From assembly GCA_019426215.1 (NCBI GenBank), contig CM033399.1, positions 28,095,022 to 28,159,021 of the forward strand: 64,000 nucleotides of DNA, in the 5' to 3' direction. A model generated the notes under the pieces. The model searched no databases, had not been told where the DNA came from, and saw only the letters and a list, made by a program, of their open reading frames with translations. Position numbers and translations under genes: made by a program. This document shows positions 47,056 to 58,383 of this stretch, in pieces. This DNA is from Buddleja alternifolia (Eukaryota > Streptophyta > Magnoliopsida > Lamiales > Scrophulariaceae). Within the stretch, counting starts at the first letter, position 1. Each line of letters begins with the position of its first letter.

Positions 47056-47849
47056 GGCGCTATGAAGAGTTGGGGCGACGATTTTGAGGTGGGTTCCGGT
47101 GGAGTGAAGGTGGAGCGGAGACAATGTTGGGGAGTGAGGCGATAGGGATTTGGAGTTTAGGATACAATTTTCTATTTTCTATTTTAATTGCTCTAACATG
47201 TTTTTCTTTATTTCATTTTTTTGTTTTATTTTTCAATAATTCAGCAATTAATGGTGCGTGAATATCACATGCCATTTTTTGTCTATTTTTTAAAGTTTGG
47301 CACAAAAAATGCAACTTTCTGAGTTCTATTGGACCAAAAGTGCAATTAAAATTTCAATAAAATTAAATCTGAAATGGGTGAAATTCTATGAAACTAAAAA
47401 TAAAATTTCCCCTAGTTGATAAACAACAACTTATACACACTTTTTAATGTAAAATAAATCGGTGAAAAATATTATAACAACAAAACAAATATTCTTGCTA
47501 ATTAAAATAGATAACTAATTAGTGACGATCTTTGGTGTTATTACTCATTATTTGATATTTTATCACCAATATTCTTTTCTTTTAGTGAGAATATCATATT
47601 AGTGGAATCAAAATTATCCCACGTAGGTCTAGTATATATCTTACCGTACCTAGTAAGTATGGAAGCCCCTCAAACTCCTTGGTCATATATATATATATAT
47701 ATATTTTTTAGCTGGTTTTTAGGCTCCAAAATGACATTTATGTGGTTTTAACTGTGTAAACAGACAGGTGTAAAAAAAAAAAAAAAAAGACAAGTGTTCG
47801 TGCGTGTTGGGACCCACCCATCTAAAGGACACGCTTCCCTCATACACCC
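46503..47849. repeat. Tandem duplication of the L1/MULE/CACTA junction (second copy)
   Basis: Duplicates 44364-46502 minus the ~830-bp gap. The junction at ~46500 reads TTCCCTCAT|GAACA, where the first copy ends CTTCCCTCAT and ORF1 reads CCATGAACA, so the join used a few bases of homology. The copy continues to CTTCCCTCAT at 47849 and then unique DNA. The right TIR (47250-47400) and CACTA end (~47589) are included. Confidence 0.8.
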
Positions 47850-47875
47850 TTTTCTCTCTCTACACCCTCCAGATG

Positions 47876-48022
47876 GTGAAATTTTATGGTGGACCGAGAC
47901 CATTGGTCCCGGTCCACAAATCACCATTGGATCGGGGGGTAATTTAGTAATTGCCCCCTAGTGGGGGATCCAATGGTGATTTGTGGACCGGGACCAATGG
48001 TCTCGGTCCACCATAGTATCAT
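47876..48022. mobile_element. 147-bp near-perfect inverted-repeat MITE
   Basis: Arms of ~50 bp (47885-47932 and 47967-48015) pair almost perfectly around a ~34-base loop (GGACCGAGACCATTGG on the left, its complement on the right). It is flanked by the 11-bp direct repeat CCCTCCAGATG (47865-47875 and 48023-48033). TSD length and long TIR fit a Mutator-like MITE. If transcribed, it would fold into a long hairpin. Confidence 0.8.
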
Positions 48023-48033
48023 CCCTCCAGATG

Positions 48034-48643
48034 AGGCAGTGGGTTTTATAGGCATTTGCTTTTATCGGGTTAGTAATTTAAACCATATCAATTATAACTA
48101 ATCTCTTTTATCGGGTTTTGTAGAATTTCTTTGGGGTTTGCATTTTTGGGAAGATTACAACAAGTTTTTTTCTTATTTCTTTTTGGTTAATAGATAAGCT
48201 TTAATTTTGGGGAGAAAAGACGTGAGGTATGATGTAGTTCACAATAAGAATATTGATTTTGATGATGCAGAAGTAGTGTTTGACAAAAATTTTTCAAGAA
48301 CTGGAAAAAGGGAAGTTGACTTCTTTAATTGCTTTTTGGTGGGTTGATTTTGGTCTGATGTAATGTATAATTGGTGGGAGATAGTTTTTTTTTTGTTACT
48401 CATCCGTGCTCGATTGATTCATCCATGGAAGGAAAAAAAAAGATGTCTCTGATTAAATTGGTTGTTTAGCCTTTGTTGTATAGCCTCTCAGTTTTCAAGA
48501 AATTTGTGTGTCTATTGTTAAATTGAACCCGTAGTTATTTGTTGCACTGAAATTTTCCATTTGCTAACACTTGCATGGATCTTCATCTGCCCTTGATCAT
48601 TGCGCTGCTTGCTTTTTCTTACCGGGTTGCATTTAGCTTTAGA
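48034..48643. other. Left flank of the Tat insertion, no gene called
   Basis: Moderately AT-rich DNA. It is continuous with 63341 onward if the Tat element and one TSD are removed, so it probably belongs to the 5' region or an early intron of the gene starting at 63718. No exon is clear. Confidence 0.4.
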
Positions 48644-48648
48644 GTTAC

Positions 48649-49541
48649 TGTTTACACCTAAAATGAAATGGGCTCATTAAAATAAAAGACCCGAATGATC
48701 CATATCTCAATTCAAAATTGGGCTTGAGATAAAGGAGCCCAAATGACCTTTATCAGTAGAATAATTTGAAACTGGGCTCAAATTGAAGGGCCCAAACAAC
48801 CTTATTAATAAAATACGAAAAAATGGGCTTAAGGTGAAAAAGCCCAAATAGCCCATACGATGACTAATTCAAATCAGGAACGGGCCTAAAGCAATTCAGA
48901 TTGATTTTATATGGAATAGGTCCAAACTTAATATGCCACTAAGTTAGAAGCCCGCCAAAAGAGGCCCAAAAGAGAAGGAGGTTACCCAGTTCATAGACGC
49001 GCCAATCAAATAAGTTTGAAAACGTGGTTGAAGGGAGTTACTAACCGCAAAGGAAGTGGGTATGTGATAAAGGGCAAGGCAGGAAAGAATGAAGGAACAA
49101 CAAGAAGAAGAAGAATCTACACATCTTTTTATCTTTTTCTAGGAGTAGGCGTAATCTTAGCAGTAGCATAGTGTAATTAGTGCAGTAGTTTAAATCCAGG
49201 TGATTAAGAATTGCTACCAGCCATATCTCTTGCTGGGACAGCTTTGTTGTATGCGATCGGAGATTAATGTGGAGGTATAATATTTATCATTTTTATCAGA
49301 TTTAAGTATTTGGTAGGCAAAGTTATATCTGGACTTATATCTTCCGTTCCTCTTTATTTGTGTTAATTGCGGTCCGAACAACAGTTTTTAACAACACATC
49401 GAAGTGTTAAAGTCTAACCACCGTCTAGCGTATCGAATTCGAACGCGGGGGTTACTAGATAATTCTAAGTGGAGAATTATTATGAGGCTTGAGTTAATCA
49501 AACTAGCTCTTCTTTACTCAATTTGTTTTTATCCAGAAACA
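48649..49541 (+). repeat. 5' LTR of the Tat element
   Basis: TGTTTACACC...ATCCAGAAACA, 893 bp. GGGCC/GGCCC-rich in its first 300 bases. It matches 62443-63335, and a diverged relative is at 4587-5104 (complement). Confidence 0.92.
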
Positions 49542-49547
49542 AATTTT

Positions 49548-49563
49548 TGGCGACCACAATGGG
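49548..49563 (+). other. Primer binding site of the Tat element
   Basis: TGGCGACCACAATGGG six bases after the LTR. The TGGCGAC start is usual for Tat/Ogre PBS sequences, which pair with a tRNA-Arg type primer. The exact tRNA was not matched. Confidence 0.6.
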
Positions 49564-49603
49564 AGTTACTTTTTGCTTAACTAACTTCCGATAAAAGTAT
49601 AAA

Positions 49604-51955
49604 ATGTCTGAGGATTCTACTCGAGAAGAACTCGGTGAGGATCTGGAGACCCAACCCATCTCGAAACATAAGGTTAGGGCCGATAAGATGTACGTACAGT
49701 TTGTTCGGGTTATGAAGCAAACTCTGATAAATGCTCGAGAAGATCAGCGAAGAGAATTCAATGATCATTACCGAGCATTGGCCCAGGAGTCTGCTCGCAT
49801 ATTTACAGCAATAGTATAAGATATTGCTGTAAGCGCTCGAGAAGGCGTCACTCGAGAGGTCATTCGAGTGATAACAGAATTAGGAGAAATCTTTAATCAA
49901 ACTTGTGATGCATTCTATGGCATGATAAATGCTCAGGTGGTGACGGCACTCGAGCCCCTAATCAACCGACGTAATATTTTAATTGAAAAGATATCACAGT
50001 TGGTAGAACCAAGAATTCAGAATAGATACATTAATCCAAACGAGATTCCTCTGGGGTATCCTCGAGAAAACGGGCCTCGAAATGGTCAATTCGAAATTGG
50101 TCAGACTTCAGGACTTTCACCTCTCGAGGGCAATAATAATGTCAATATTAATCCTCACAATGTAAGTGCGAATCATAACCAAACACCACATCCTAATGCA
50201 TATAATGCTCGCTCGAATGCAAATAATACTCAAAATACAAGACCTAATGGCTCCATACCACTGAACGGAATGGGACAAAATCCGGTGGGATATCCGCCAA
50301 ATATGAATTTTGGAAACTTCGAGACTGGGTTTAACTTGTCCCCGGGATATTTTGCTGGGGGGCAAAACTAGCATCAAGGGCCAAGTTTTTCTGGGGTTTC
50401 GAATAAACCCGTGAATGCAGAGAATCAAAATTTCCTTGGATGTCAAAATAATCTGAATTTTACTTACATCCCAAATAACTTCTAAGTGCCGTTTGCTGGG
50501 GGGCAAGTTGGTCATAATGGCTATATGGGGGGTAATTTGGGGCAACAAGTCCAAGACCCACTCCAAAATCAAATCGAATTAATAATCGAAAGAAGGTATG
50601 GTCCCGATTTTCGAAGGAACCTAAGGTTAATTCCAAGAAATCCATATCCTGAATGGGTAGACAAGAATTTCCCTTTTCCTAGGACGAATAAAGTCCCGAA
50701 TTCTACATTGTTTTCTGGAGATGACAGTGTATCAGCTCTAGAACACTTATCTCGATTCACCTGGCAGTGTCGAGAAGCGGCAGATCAAGATTATCTTAAG
50801 CTGAGGTTATTCCCTAGTTCCCTAATAGGGTCAGCCTTTAATTGGTACATTAACTTATCTCCAAACTCAATACATATTTGGGAGGAGATGCAGTTCCAAT
50901 TTCAGAACCACTTCGCTCGAACGGATCCAGGGATATCCATGAACGATTTAGCCAAGATCAGACAAAACATAGGAGAATCTATAGAAGAATTCTTATCCAG
51001 ATTAAAAAAGGCTCGGGTAAAGTGCCATTTGAATTTACTTGAGTCCAAATTTGTTCAGTTAGCACAACAAAATATGTCCTTCAATTTTAGAATAAAATTC
51101 GATGGAATGATTTTCCCAGATTTTCGGAGTCTGGCAGAGAGTGCAACTAGATATGACAATATGTTAAAGGAAGAAAGCTTAAGAAAACACCAAGGGCTTA
51201 ACACATTCGAAATATCAGCACCGTGGGTATTCGAGGATGCCTATGAAGTAGACCTCGCAGAATTGGTAAAAGGGCCCCCGTTCCAATGTGGAGCACTCAA
51301 ACAAAAAGAGTGTGAAGCAATGGGTTCTCTACAGTCAAAGAAAGATAAGAAATACACTTTTGATGTAGCAAAGGCAGAAGAAATATTCAACTGGCTACTA
51401 GCCAATAAGAAACTAAGGATTAAAGGAAAACATCGATTCCCAACTAAGGCAGAAGCCAAAGGAAAACCTTATTGTAAATGGCATAATGCCTTTACACACG
51501 AAACAAGAGAATGTATCATGTTCCAAAATTTAATACAATCAAAATTGGACTCGAACGAAATAACCTTCCCCGGAAATCAGAAAACGAGTATAGATGAAGA
51601 TCCATTCCCTGTGTTAAATTTCAAAATTAATACTCTAGAAATTAATTTACCTGAATGTTCTAACATTTTGTCGGAATCTGCGAATGAACAGGTTCCAAAG
51701 GAAGCTAAACTGGTGAACAGGCTTTTTAACAGACTCATAGACGAAGGAGTCTTGACCTTCCCGGAGATCAATGATGATGGGCTTGAGGGCATGTGCAGAT
51801 GGCACATGAACACGATGCATACCATTGACCAGTGCCAAATCTTCAAACGTTTTGTTGCCAAGCAATTCGAAAGGGGCAAAAAAGTCTTGTCTGGAGTGGA
51901 CAAACGAATCTTGGAATTCGGTCAAGATGGAAGGCCTAAGGAGAAGGAGCCGTAG
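49604..51955 (+). pseudogene. Tat gag
   Basis: One reading frame from ATG 49604 to TAG 51955, interrupted by in-frame stops at 49817-49819, 50369-50371 and 50483-50485. The middle is Asn/Gly/Pro-rich and low in complexity (50090-50480). The retrotransposon gag domain lies at ~50700-51170: FSGDDSVSALEHLSRF, WYINLSP, the FQNHFAR and LKKARVKCH segments. Cys/His motifs follow (CKWHNAFTHETREC at ~51475 and CRWHMNTMHTIDQC at ~51796), the zinc-knuckle-like pairs known from Tat gag. The product would package element RNA in virus-like particles. Dead by stops. Confidence 0.85.
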
Positions 51956-53400
51956 ATCGAGTCAGCTCCTCTGGTCTAAAAGATAGAGGAGAAATCATAC
52001 AAGGAAGCACTCAAGACCCCCAAGTGTGAAATCATCTATCAGACCCCTATGAGAATAGTGAGCAATCTTACCCAGATGTAGAAGGTACTCTGCAGTTAAT
52101 GTGCCGATACCCTGCACTACGAGTTGGTAAAGTTGCAGGTGATCCCGAATGATCCCGATTGGGTCCCAGCCTACCAAAGGGAATGAAACAAGAGGCAGAG
52201 GTATGAGAACATCAACTACAATCATCAGCCCTATAATCAGCACTTCCGAGGAAAAGAAGACAGAGGTTATAGTAAGCCTTCGCCAGTAGGCAGGGGTTCA
52301 CCATTTAGTCATCTGGGTGGATCCAACGATAGGTCGAGAAAAGAAAAAATAGCCAATAGAAGGCTATTAAACAACAAGTAGCTTACTCTCGAGCTGCTGT
52401 GGCTTTAGAAATGCAGCAGGAGGCTGTTATCGCAAACCTTCAAATTGAAGAAGGGGCGTTACACAAGGGGCTGCTGAAAGCCAAGATAACCGAGGAAGAT
52501 GAGTATGAGAAAGATATTGATCAGTTAAGTGATCAATTCAAGGATACTGGCTTGAAGGGTAAGAGCGCAAGATTCGAAGAGGATGAAAACCTGGATGATT
52601 TCTAGTCTGGCGACGACTTGGATATCCTGTTTGGAGATTCTAATTTGAGGAGTTAGCAAACGAAGTCAATTTGAAAGCAAAGGAGGCATCCTTGGAAAGA
52701 GCATTGCAATTCGAAGAAGACAAAGATGTGAATATGGTAACTGTTTTGCCAGCAACATTTGCTGCGAAAAAAGATGTAATGGACAAAGAGGTTTGAGAGG
52801 ATGACCATCTCTGAGTCAGGTAATATTTCCAAGTAAAAAATTCCTAACTGTAAGTTATTTGAGATGAAGACAGATAATCAGAACTTAGTTGATCTTCTAT
52901 TCTCGAAAGAGAAGATCCATAATAACCATATGAGACCTTTATTTGTAAGGGCCGAAATCAAAGGCGTTAGAATTAGCAAAATTCTAGTTGACAATGGTGC
53001 CACTGTTAACATTATGCCTGAAAAAACGTTAATAAGATTAGGAAAAATAGTGAAAGACCTAGTCACTACTGATGTGTCAGTATATGGTTTTTCTAGGTAG
53101 GCTACTCGAGTAGCTGGGGTCCTACCCTGCTGGATAAAGGTTGGGACTCAGAGTTCATACTCTGCATTTTTTGTGGTCAACACGAATGCACCATCGTTTA
53201 ATGCCTTATTGGGGAGAGATTGGATACATCAAAGTTATTGTGTTCCTTCGACCCTGCATCAGGTGTTAGTTTGCTGGAATGGACATAAATTCAAAATTAT
53301 CAAAGCCGAAAAGATTCTTATTTCATTGATACTCACATTGTCCATGCTAGGTACCTGGCTAGAGGAGCCGAAATAAAAGACAGCCAAGGAGTAGAGTTAC
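51956..53400 (+). pseudogene. Tat gag-pol linker and protease, broken
   Basis: 51956-52380 is open only in fragments. 52399-52605 is an acidic linker frame. The protease is at ~52864-53360: ILVDNGATVNIMP carries the active-site Asp in a D-N-G-A context (Tat elements often have DGG/DSG), followed by the FNALLGRDWIH strand near 53196-53230. TAG at 53098-53100 and a stop near 53374 break it. The protease would process the gag-pol polyprotein. Confidence 0.7.
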
Positions 53401-53735
53401 CAGCCATCGAAACGGCATGAGCAAGAGATGAGGAAAAAGTCATCATAGCTCGAGACGATGAGGGACAGTCTACAACCAAAGTAGATAACAGTTTAGCCCA
53501 AGTCGATATAGGGACTTTGTAATCTTCCTTTTATTTAGTTTTAGATGGACAAAGTTAACTATGGTGATGTATTCGAATGCTTGTTTAAGAAATTGCTAAT
53601 CAAAAGCGTTATTTCAAGTTTATCTACATACAATCATGTCTTAGTTGAAGAATGTAATTCAAGTGTTAATAGTAGTGTGATTGAATGTTTCGAAACCGAA
53701 GGAAACTGTGCAGCTGATATGTTTGAACAAGGGTT

Positions 53736-54770
53736 TTGGAACCTGATGAGAATATCAGGAAAGATATCCAAGACCCTCTAGAGGGAGTCAATCTTGGAAC
53801 GACAGAGGATCCAAAATTGACTTATATAAGTTCGAAATTAGATCAATTCGAAAAAGAAAAACTGATCGGAATCTTGCATCAGTTTAAAGATTGTTTTGCA
53901 TGGGTGCATCACGAGATGCCTGGAATAGATATGAATATCGCTCGACATGAGTTGCCAATCAAACTTGGCTTTAAGTCGGTAATACAGGCACCTCGTCGAT
54001 TGTCTCCAGATTTGATGGGTGCAGTCAAAGATGAGATTGGAAAGTTGGTTGAAGCCAATTTCATAAGACCAACTCGATACGTCGAATGGTTGGCAAATAT
54101 AGTCCCAGTAATAAAGAAGAATGGGAAAGTAAGGATCCGTATTGACTTTCGAGATCTGAATAGAGCCACACCTAAAGATGAATATCCTATGCCCATGGTT
54201 GATGTCTTGATCGACGCAGCTGCAAGGCACAAAGTGATGTCCTTTATGGAAGGCTACTCTGGATATTATCAACTAAAAATATCCGAAGTAGACAGGAACA
54301 AAACGGCATTTCGGTGCCCAGGTTCTATAGGAACCTTCAAATGGAATGCTATGCACTTTGGATTAAAAAATGCTGGGGCCACATACCAAAGGACCATGAA
54401 TTATATGTTCCATGACCTGATTGGTAAATCCCTCGAAATATATATAGATGATATAGTGGTCAAAGCTCAAACCTATCAAGACCATTTGAAATCATTAACT
54501 GAAGCCTTCGAACAAATGAGACATTTCAAGTTGAAAATGAATCCATTGAAATGTGCTTTCGGTGTAGAAGCTGGAAACTTTCTAGGATTCCTAATTCATA
54601 ATCGAGGCATAGAGGTTGATCGAAACAAAGCCAATGCTATCTTGGAAGCTAAACCCCCAAGGAATAAGAAAGAGCTGCAACGTTTCCTAGGGCAGGTCAA
54701 TTTCTTGCGAAGATTCATAGCTAATTTAGCCAGAAAAATAGAAGCATTCTCGCCCCTATCTTACGTTTGA
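53736..54770 (+). pseudogene. Tat reverse transcriptase
   Basis: 344 codons open. RT blocks: RIDFRDLNRATPKDEYPMP, then the segment equivalent to DGYSGYYQL but with MEGYSGYYQL, so the first catalytic Asp is Glu here. Then FKWNAMHFGLKNAGATYQR, the catalytic IYIDDIVVKA (~54437-54465), and the FLGFLIHNRGIEVD connection. The ATG is internal; pol would be made as part of a polyprotein. The frame ends just before the RNase H, where a shift occurs. The D-to-E change would probably weaken catalysis. Confidence 0.85.
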
Positions 54771-55290
54771 AAGAAGAGGATGAGTTCGTTCGGGGAAATA
54801 AATAGCAAGAGGCTTTCGAAGCCATACAAAGCTATTTAACCCAACCACCAATTTTAATCCCTCCCCGAAAAGGAAAAAAGTTGAGGTTGTACATATCCGT
54901 GGCTAATCATTCAGTTGGATGTCTTATGGTATAAGAAAATGATAGAGGCTACGAACAGTCTGTTTTCTATTTAAGTAAGTTGTTAAATGATACCGAGAAA
55001 AGATACACCTCAATCGAAAAGTGGTGTTTAAGTCTATACTTTGCATGTCTTATTCGATCGAAGTAGTTTCACCAACGGATGTGATTAAGTTCATGATCAA
55101 TCAACCCTTGATGAGAGGGTGGTTGAGTGATAGCCGATGGAGTCTCAGTTTGCTTCAGTTTGATTTGTGCTATGTGCCTCAAAAGGCTGTGAAAGGTCAA
55201 GTGATAACCGATTTCTTGGCTGATCACCCTCCGATGAAAGATGAATTGCTTGAAAATCTCGAGATTAATTTCATTGACAAGGTACCTTAG
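54771..55290 (+). pseudogene. Tat first RNase H (gypsy type), broken
   Basis: Readable as pieces: LRLYISVANHSVGCLMV (~54880-54930), the VFYLSKLLNDTEKRY segment (~54960-55010), then an open frame 55021-55290 with the QPLMRGWLSDSRWSLSL and KGQVITDFLADHP connection. TAA/TAG codons near 54803, 54932 and 55064 and frame changes interrupt it. Confidence 0.7.
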
Positions 55291-55644
55291 ATTTTGTATT
55301 TTGATGGGTCAAGTACTCGAGATAGCGCTGGAATAGGGATATATATCATATCTCCATCAAAGTTGATTACCAAAATGTGTGCAAGAATCGAGGGGGATTG
55401 CACAAATAACAGAGCAGAATATGAAGCCCACATCTTGGGGTTAGAAATATTACTTGATATGGGTGCAGGAAATATCGAGATAAAGGGGGATTCCCAATTG
55501 ATCATAAATCAAGTAAAGGGAATCTTTAAATGCATTAGCCCAATATCAATAGTCTCGTATGCTCGAGTGCATCAATTGTTAAGATGTTTCAAGTCAGTAG
55601 AGATTACATATGTGCCAAGGGAAAAAAAATCAAATTTCGAATGA
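55291..55644 (+). pseudogene. Tat second (archaeal-type) RNase H
   Basis: YFDGSSTRDSAGIGI holds the first catalytic Asp, NNRAEYEAHILGL the Glu, and IKGDSQLIINQVKG the second Asp, the full set for an archaeal-type RNase H. A second RNase H next to the usual one is a hallmark of Tat-lineage elements. TAG at 55288-55290 separates it from the upstream domain; an A-run near 55620-55628 causes a shift at the end. Confidence 0.85.
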
Positions 55645-57032
55645 TTTGGCCCAAATGGCGTCGGGTTATAGGATCGATCTTGACTTACTTGAGTCAACAA
55701 TTCAACTCGAGATAAGAATTTTTCTACCCTTCGAACAAAGGGCGTTGTAGATTAACAAAATTGATATATTCAAAGAAAAAGAAGATTGGCGTCTTGAGAT
55801 TATAGAATACTTGAAAAATCCAGCCAAAGGAGGATTCCCGAATAGGCTAAAACTAATGGCCCACCATTATTTTTATGATGGGCAGGAAATGTATCGAAAA
55901 GATACTTAAGGGGTTTTATTAAAGTGTCTCGATCTAGAGGACGCTTTGGTTATCATGGCAGAAACCTACGAGGGGATTTGTGGTGCACATCAAGCTGGTC
56001 AAAAGATGAGATGGTTGATACACCGATATCTTTTCACTAGCCCACTGCCCTCCGAGATTGCATAAATTATGCAAAGGGTTGCAAACAATGTCAAAAGTAT
56101 GGCAAAATAATAAGGCAGCCTACGGTTGAACTTAACTCGATTATAAAGCCATGGCCATTTCGAGGATGGACTATAGATATCATAGGTGAGATAAAACCAG
56201 CTTCTTCAAAGAGGCACAGTTATATTTTAGTAGCCACAAACTACTTTATAAAGTGGGTGGAAGCCAAGGCTTTCGAAAAAATCCATTCGAAACAAGTGGT
56301 CAACTTTATCAAGGAACACATTATAACTCGGATTGGAATACTTGAGTCTATAACTTTTGACCAGGCTAGGGTTTTCAACAGCATGGAAATGCTAAAATTT
56401 CTGAGTCATTTAAGATAAAGTTGTTGAATTCAACCCCTTATTACGCTTAAGCAAACGGACAGGCTGAATCTTCAAATAAATTGATTAAAGGATATATCTC
56501 GAAAATGACACAAGACAAACCTAAAGTTTGGAACGAATTGCTTATTGATACTTTATGGGCATTAAAAACTATTAAAAAGGATAGCCTAGGGGTTGCACCT
56601 TTTCAATTGGTATACGGTCATGAAGCGGTTATCCCAATGGAAATAAACATTAAGTCAAAAAGAATTTAGAGCAATTGAAACTCACACGAAAGGAGTATGT
56701 CGAGAATGACCATCGAAAAACTAGATCACGAAATGATTCAAATAATGGCATTACAACAAATCGAACTCTAGAAGAAGAGAGTAGAGAAAAGTTATAATAA
56801 AAAGGTAAAGACAAGATCATTCGAAGTGGGGGACTTAGTCTGGAAAATGAAATTACCAGAAGGCTCGAAAGATCATTTTTATGGAAAATGGTCACCTAAG
56901 TGGGAAGGGCCTTATCTGATCTCGAGCAAATTGTCAAGAAACTCATTTATACTCCAGTATTTAAATGGAAAAGAGTATGGAAGGAGTTTAAATGCAAAAT
57001 ATTTGAAGAAATATACACCAAGTATATGGTAA
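55645..57032 (+). pseudogene. Tat integrase, broken
   Basis: HHCC zinc finger at ~55950-56100 (GICGAHQAGQKM, then KGCKQCQKYG). Catalytic core: GWTIDIIGEI (first Asp, ~56170), ITFDQARVF (second Asp, ~56355), GQAESSNKLI (Glu, ~56460-56490). C-terminal GDLVWKM...KWEGPYLI...GRSLNAKYLKKY block at 56826-57032. Stops include the TAA near 56416 and the TAA in place of the residue before ANGQAES, plus several frame changes. The integrase ends ~110 bp from the end of the convergent antisense gene. Confidence 0.8.
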
Positions 57033-57137
57033 GAAAATGCGGATGTTATATTCGAAAGATTGCCAGAAACTGGAAATTTGTTCATAAATAATAATTAGAG
57101 TACAAAAAGCTATTCGAAAAAATGCTACTCTACGAAC

Positions 57138-58361
57138 CTATTCTAGAAAACATAAAGAGTCTATCAAAACATTAATAGCTAATATGAAAGCATCCTTCTC
57201 GAGCAGTGCCGGTTTCACCACTGTTTCGAATTCGTGGGTGAGGAGAGCAATCTGATTATTAACCACAGCCAATTCTTCATTAGTCTTGTTGGCCAAATCT
57301 AAAAATGGTCCCTTTCGACTTGGAGACCAGCAATTCTAGCATCTAACTCCGCAACTTGGGCCAGATAACCGGCTCGAGTATCTTCCAAAGTCAGAACTCG
57401 GCCTTGAAGTTGACCCAATTGCTGGGACCCCGCAGGGTGGATCTCTTCCTCGAAAGGGGTAAAGCCCTGCTCGATCAAACCTTGGATAGTCGTCAGGCGG
57501 CTCTCGAACATCTGCCTCGCCGCGACAAACATAGGGTGACACTGGAAAGCAATCCTCGGCGTCGCACCATCCAGGAGTGCTCGAAGCCTCCCAAGCCCCT
57601 CTTGGTTAGTCGTGTTAAGATTGATCTCATTAAGGGCTTCGTTTAAATTAGCCCTCGAGAAGGGCATAAGCTCAACATTCCCTGAGAATAATAATCGAAA
57701 TAACTTAAGGGAAATAGAGAATCATGCAAACGATATATAGTGACATGGCAAAAATACTTACCTTTGATCGAAGGCACCGCTGCATTCGAAGTAGATGGGG
57801 TATCCCGGATCTTAAGAGATTGAGCCATAATTTGATCTTCTAGAATTTCCTCGGGGGTAATTTCGACACCTAAAGAAATAAAAGGTTAATCTAATCATGA
57901 GAAACGTTTCGAGAAAACACTAACACAGTTACAGCTTACCTTCGAATGGTGTGGCTTCAGCAATTTGTTCAACCGACTGTGAAGAACCCAACTCGAGAGC
58001 TTCCTCAGCAATGGCTTTTTTTGCTGCCACAAGGGCAGGCATCTCGACCGAGGTCTCTTCACTCGAAGAATCTGCAAAACAAAGGATTTACAAAAATCCA
58101 GGTTAAGAAACTACTGTATCAACAAAAATAATAAAATATTAGTAAAATTATTGCTAAAATACATACCCGAGGAGTGGTCCTCGAGGACTTGAGTACGTTC
58201 TTTTGACTGGGATTGGATATCATGTGAAGGCGCCTCGAATGGAGCCTCTGTCAGTAAGGGCATATCTAATTCAACTTCATCTTCTATCTCGATCACTGGA
58301 GGTTCAGTGTGTGTGGTTTCTTGCGGAGGGATCACTTCAGAAGGAGTCTCACTCGAAGGGC
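57138..58361 (-). pseudogene. C-terminal exons 4-7 of the antisense gene (acidic linker and coiled coil)
   Basis: Exon 4 is Glu/Pro/Ser-rich (VIEIEDEVELDMP). Exons 5 and 6 are short and acidic. Exon 7 is rich in Leu, Gln, Arg and Glu with heptad-like spacing (QQLGQLQGRVLTLEDT, LAQVAELDARIAGLQVE), consistent with a coiled coil for self-association. A one-base frameshift in the A-run 57301-57305 gives an early stop; the next frame continues with the same character (NKTNEELAVVNNQIALL) to TAG 57138-57140. No stop occurs in exons 4-6. Confidence 0.75.
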
Positions 58362-58383
58362 CTGTATGCAAACGCCGTTTAGC

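Noticed and set aside
50117..50572. 151-codon minus-strand frame
   Set aside because: Antisense of the low-complexity gag region; no domain.
53838..54272. 144-codon minus-strand frame
   Set aside because: Antisense of the Tat RT.
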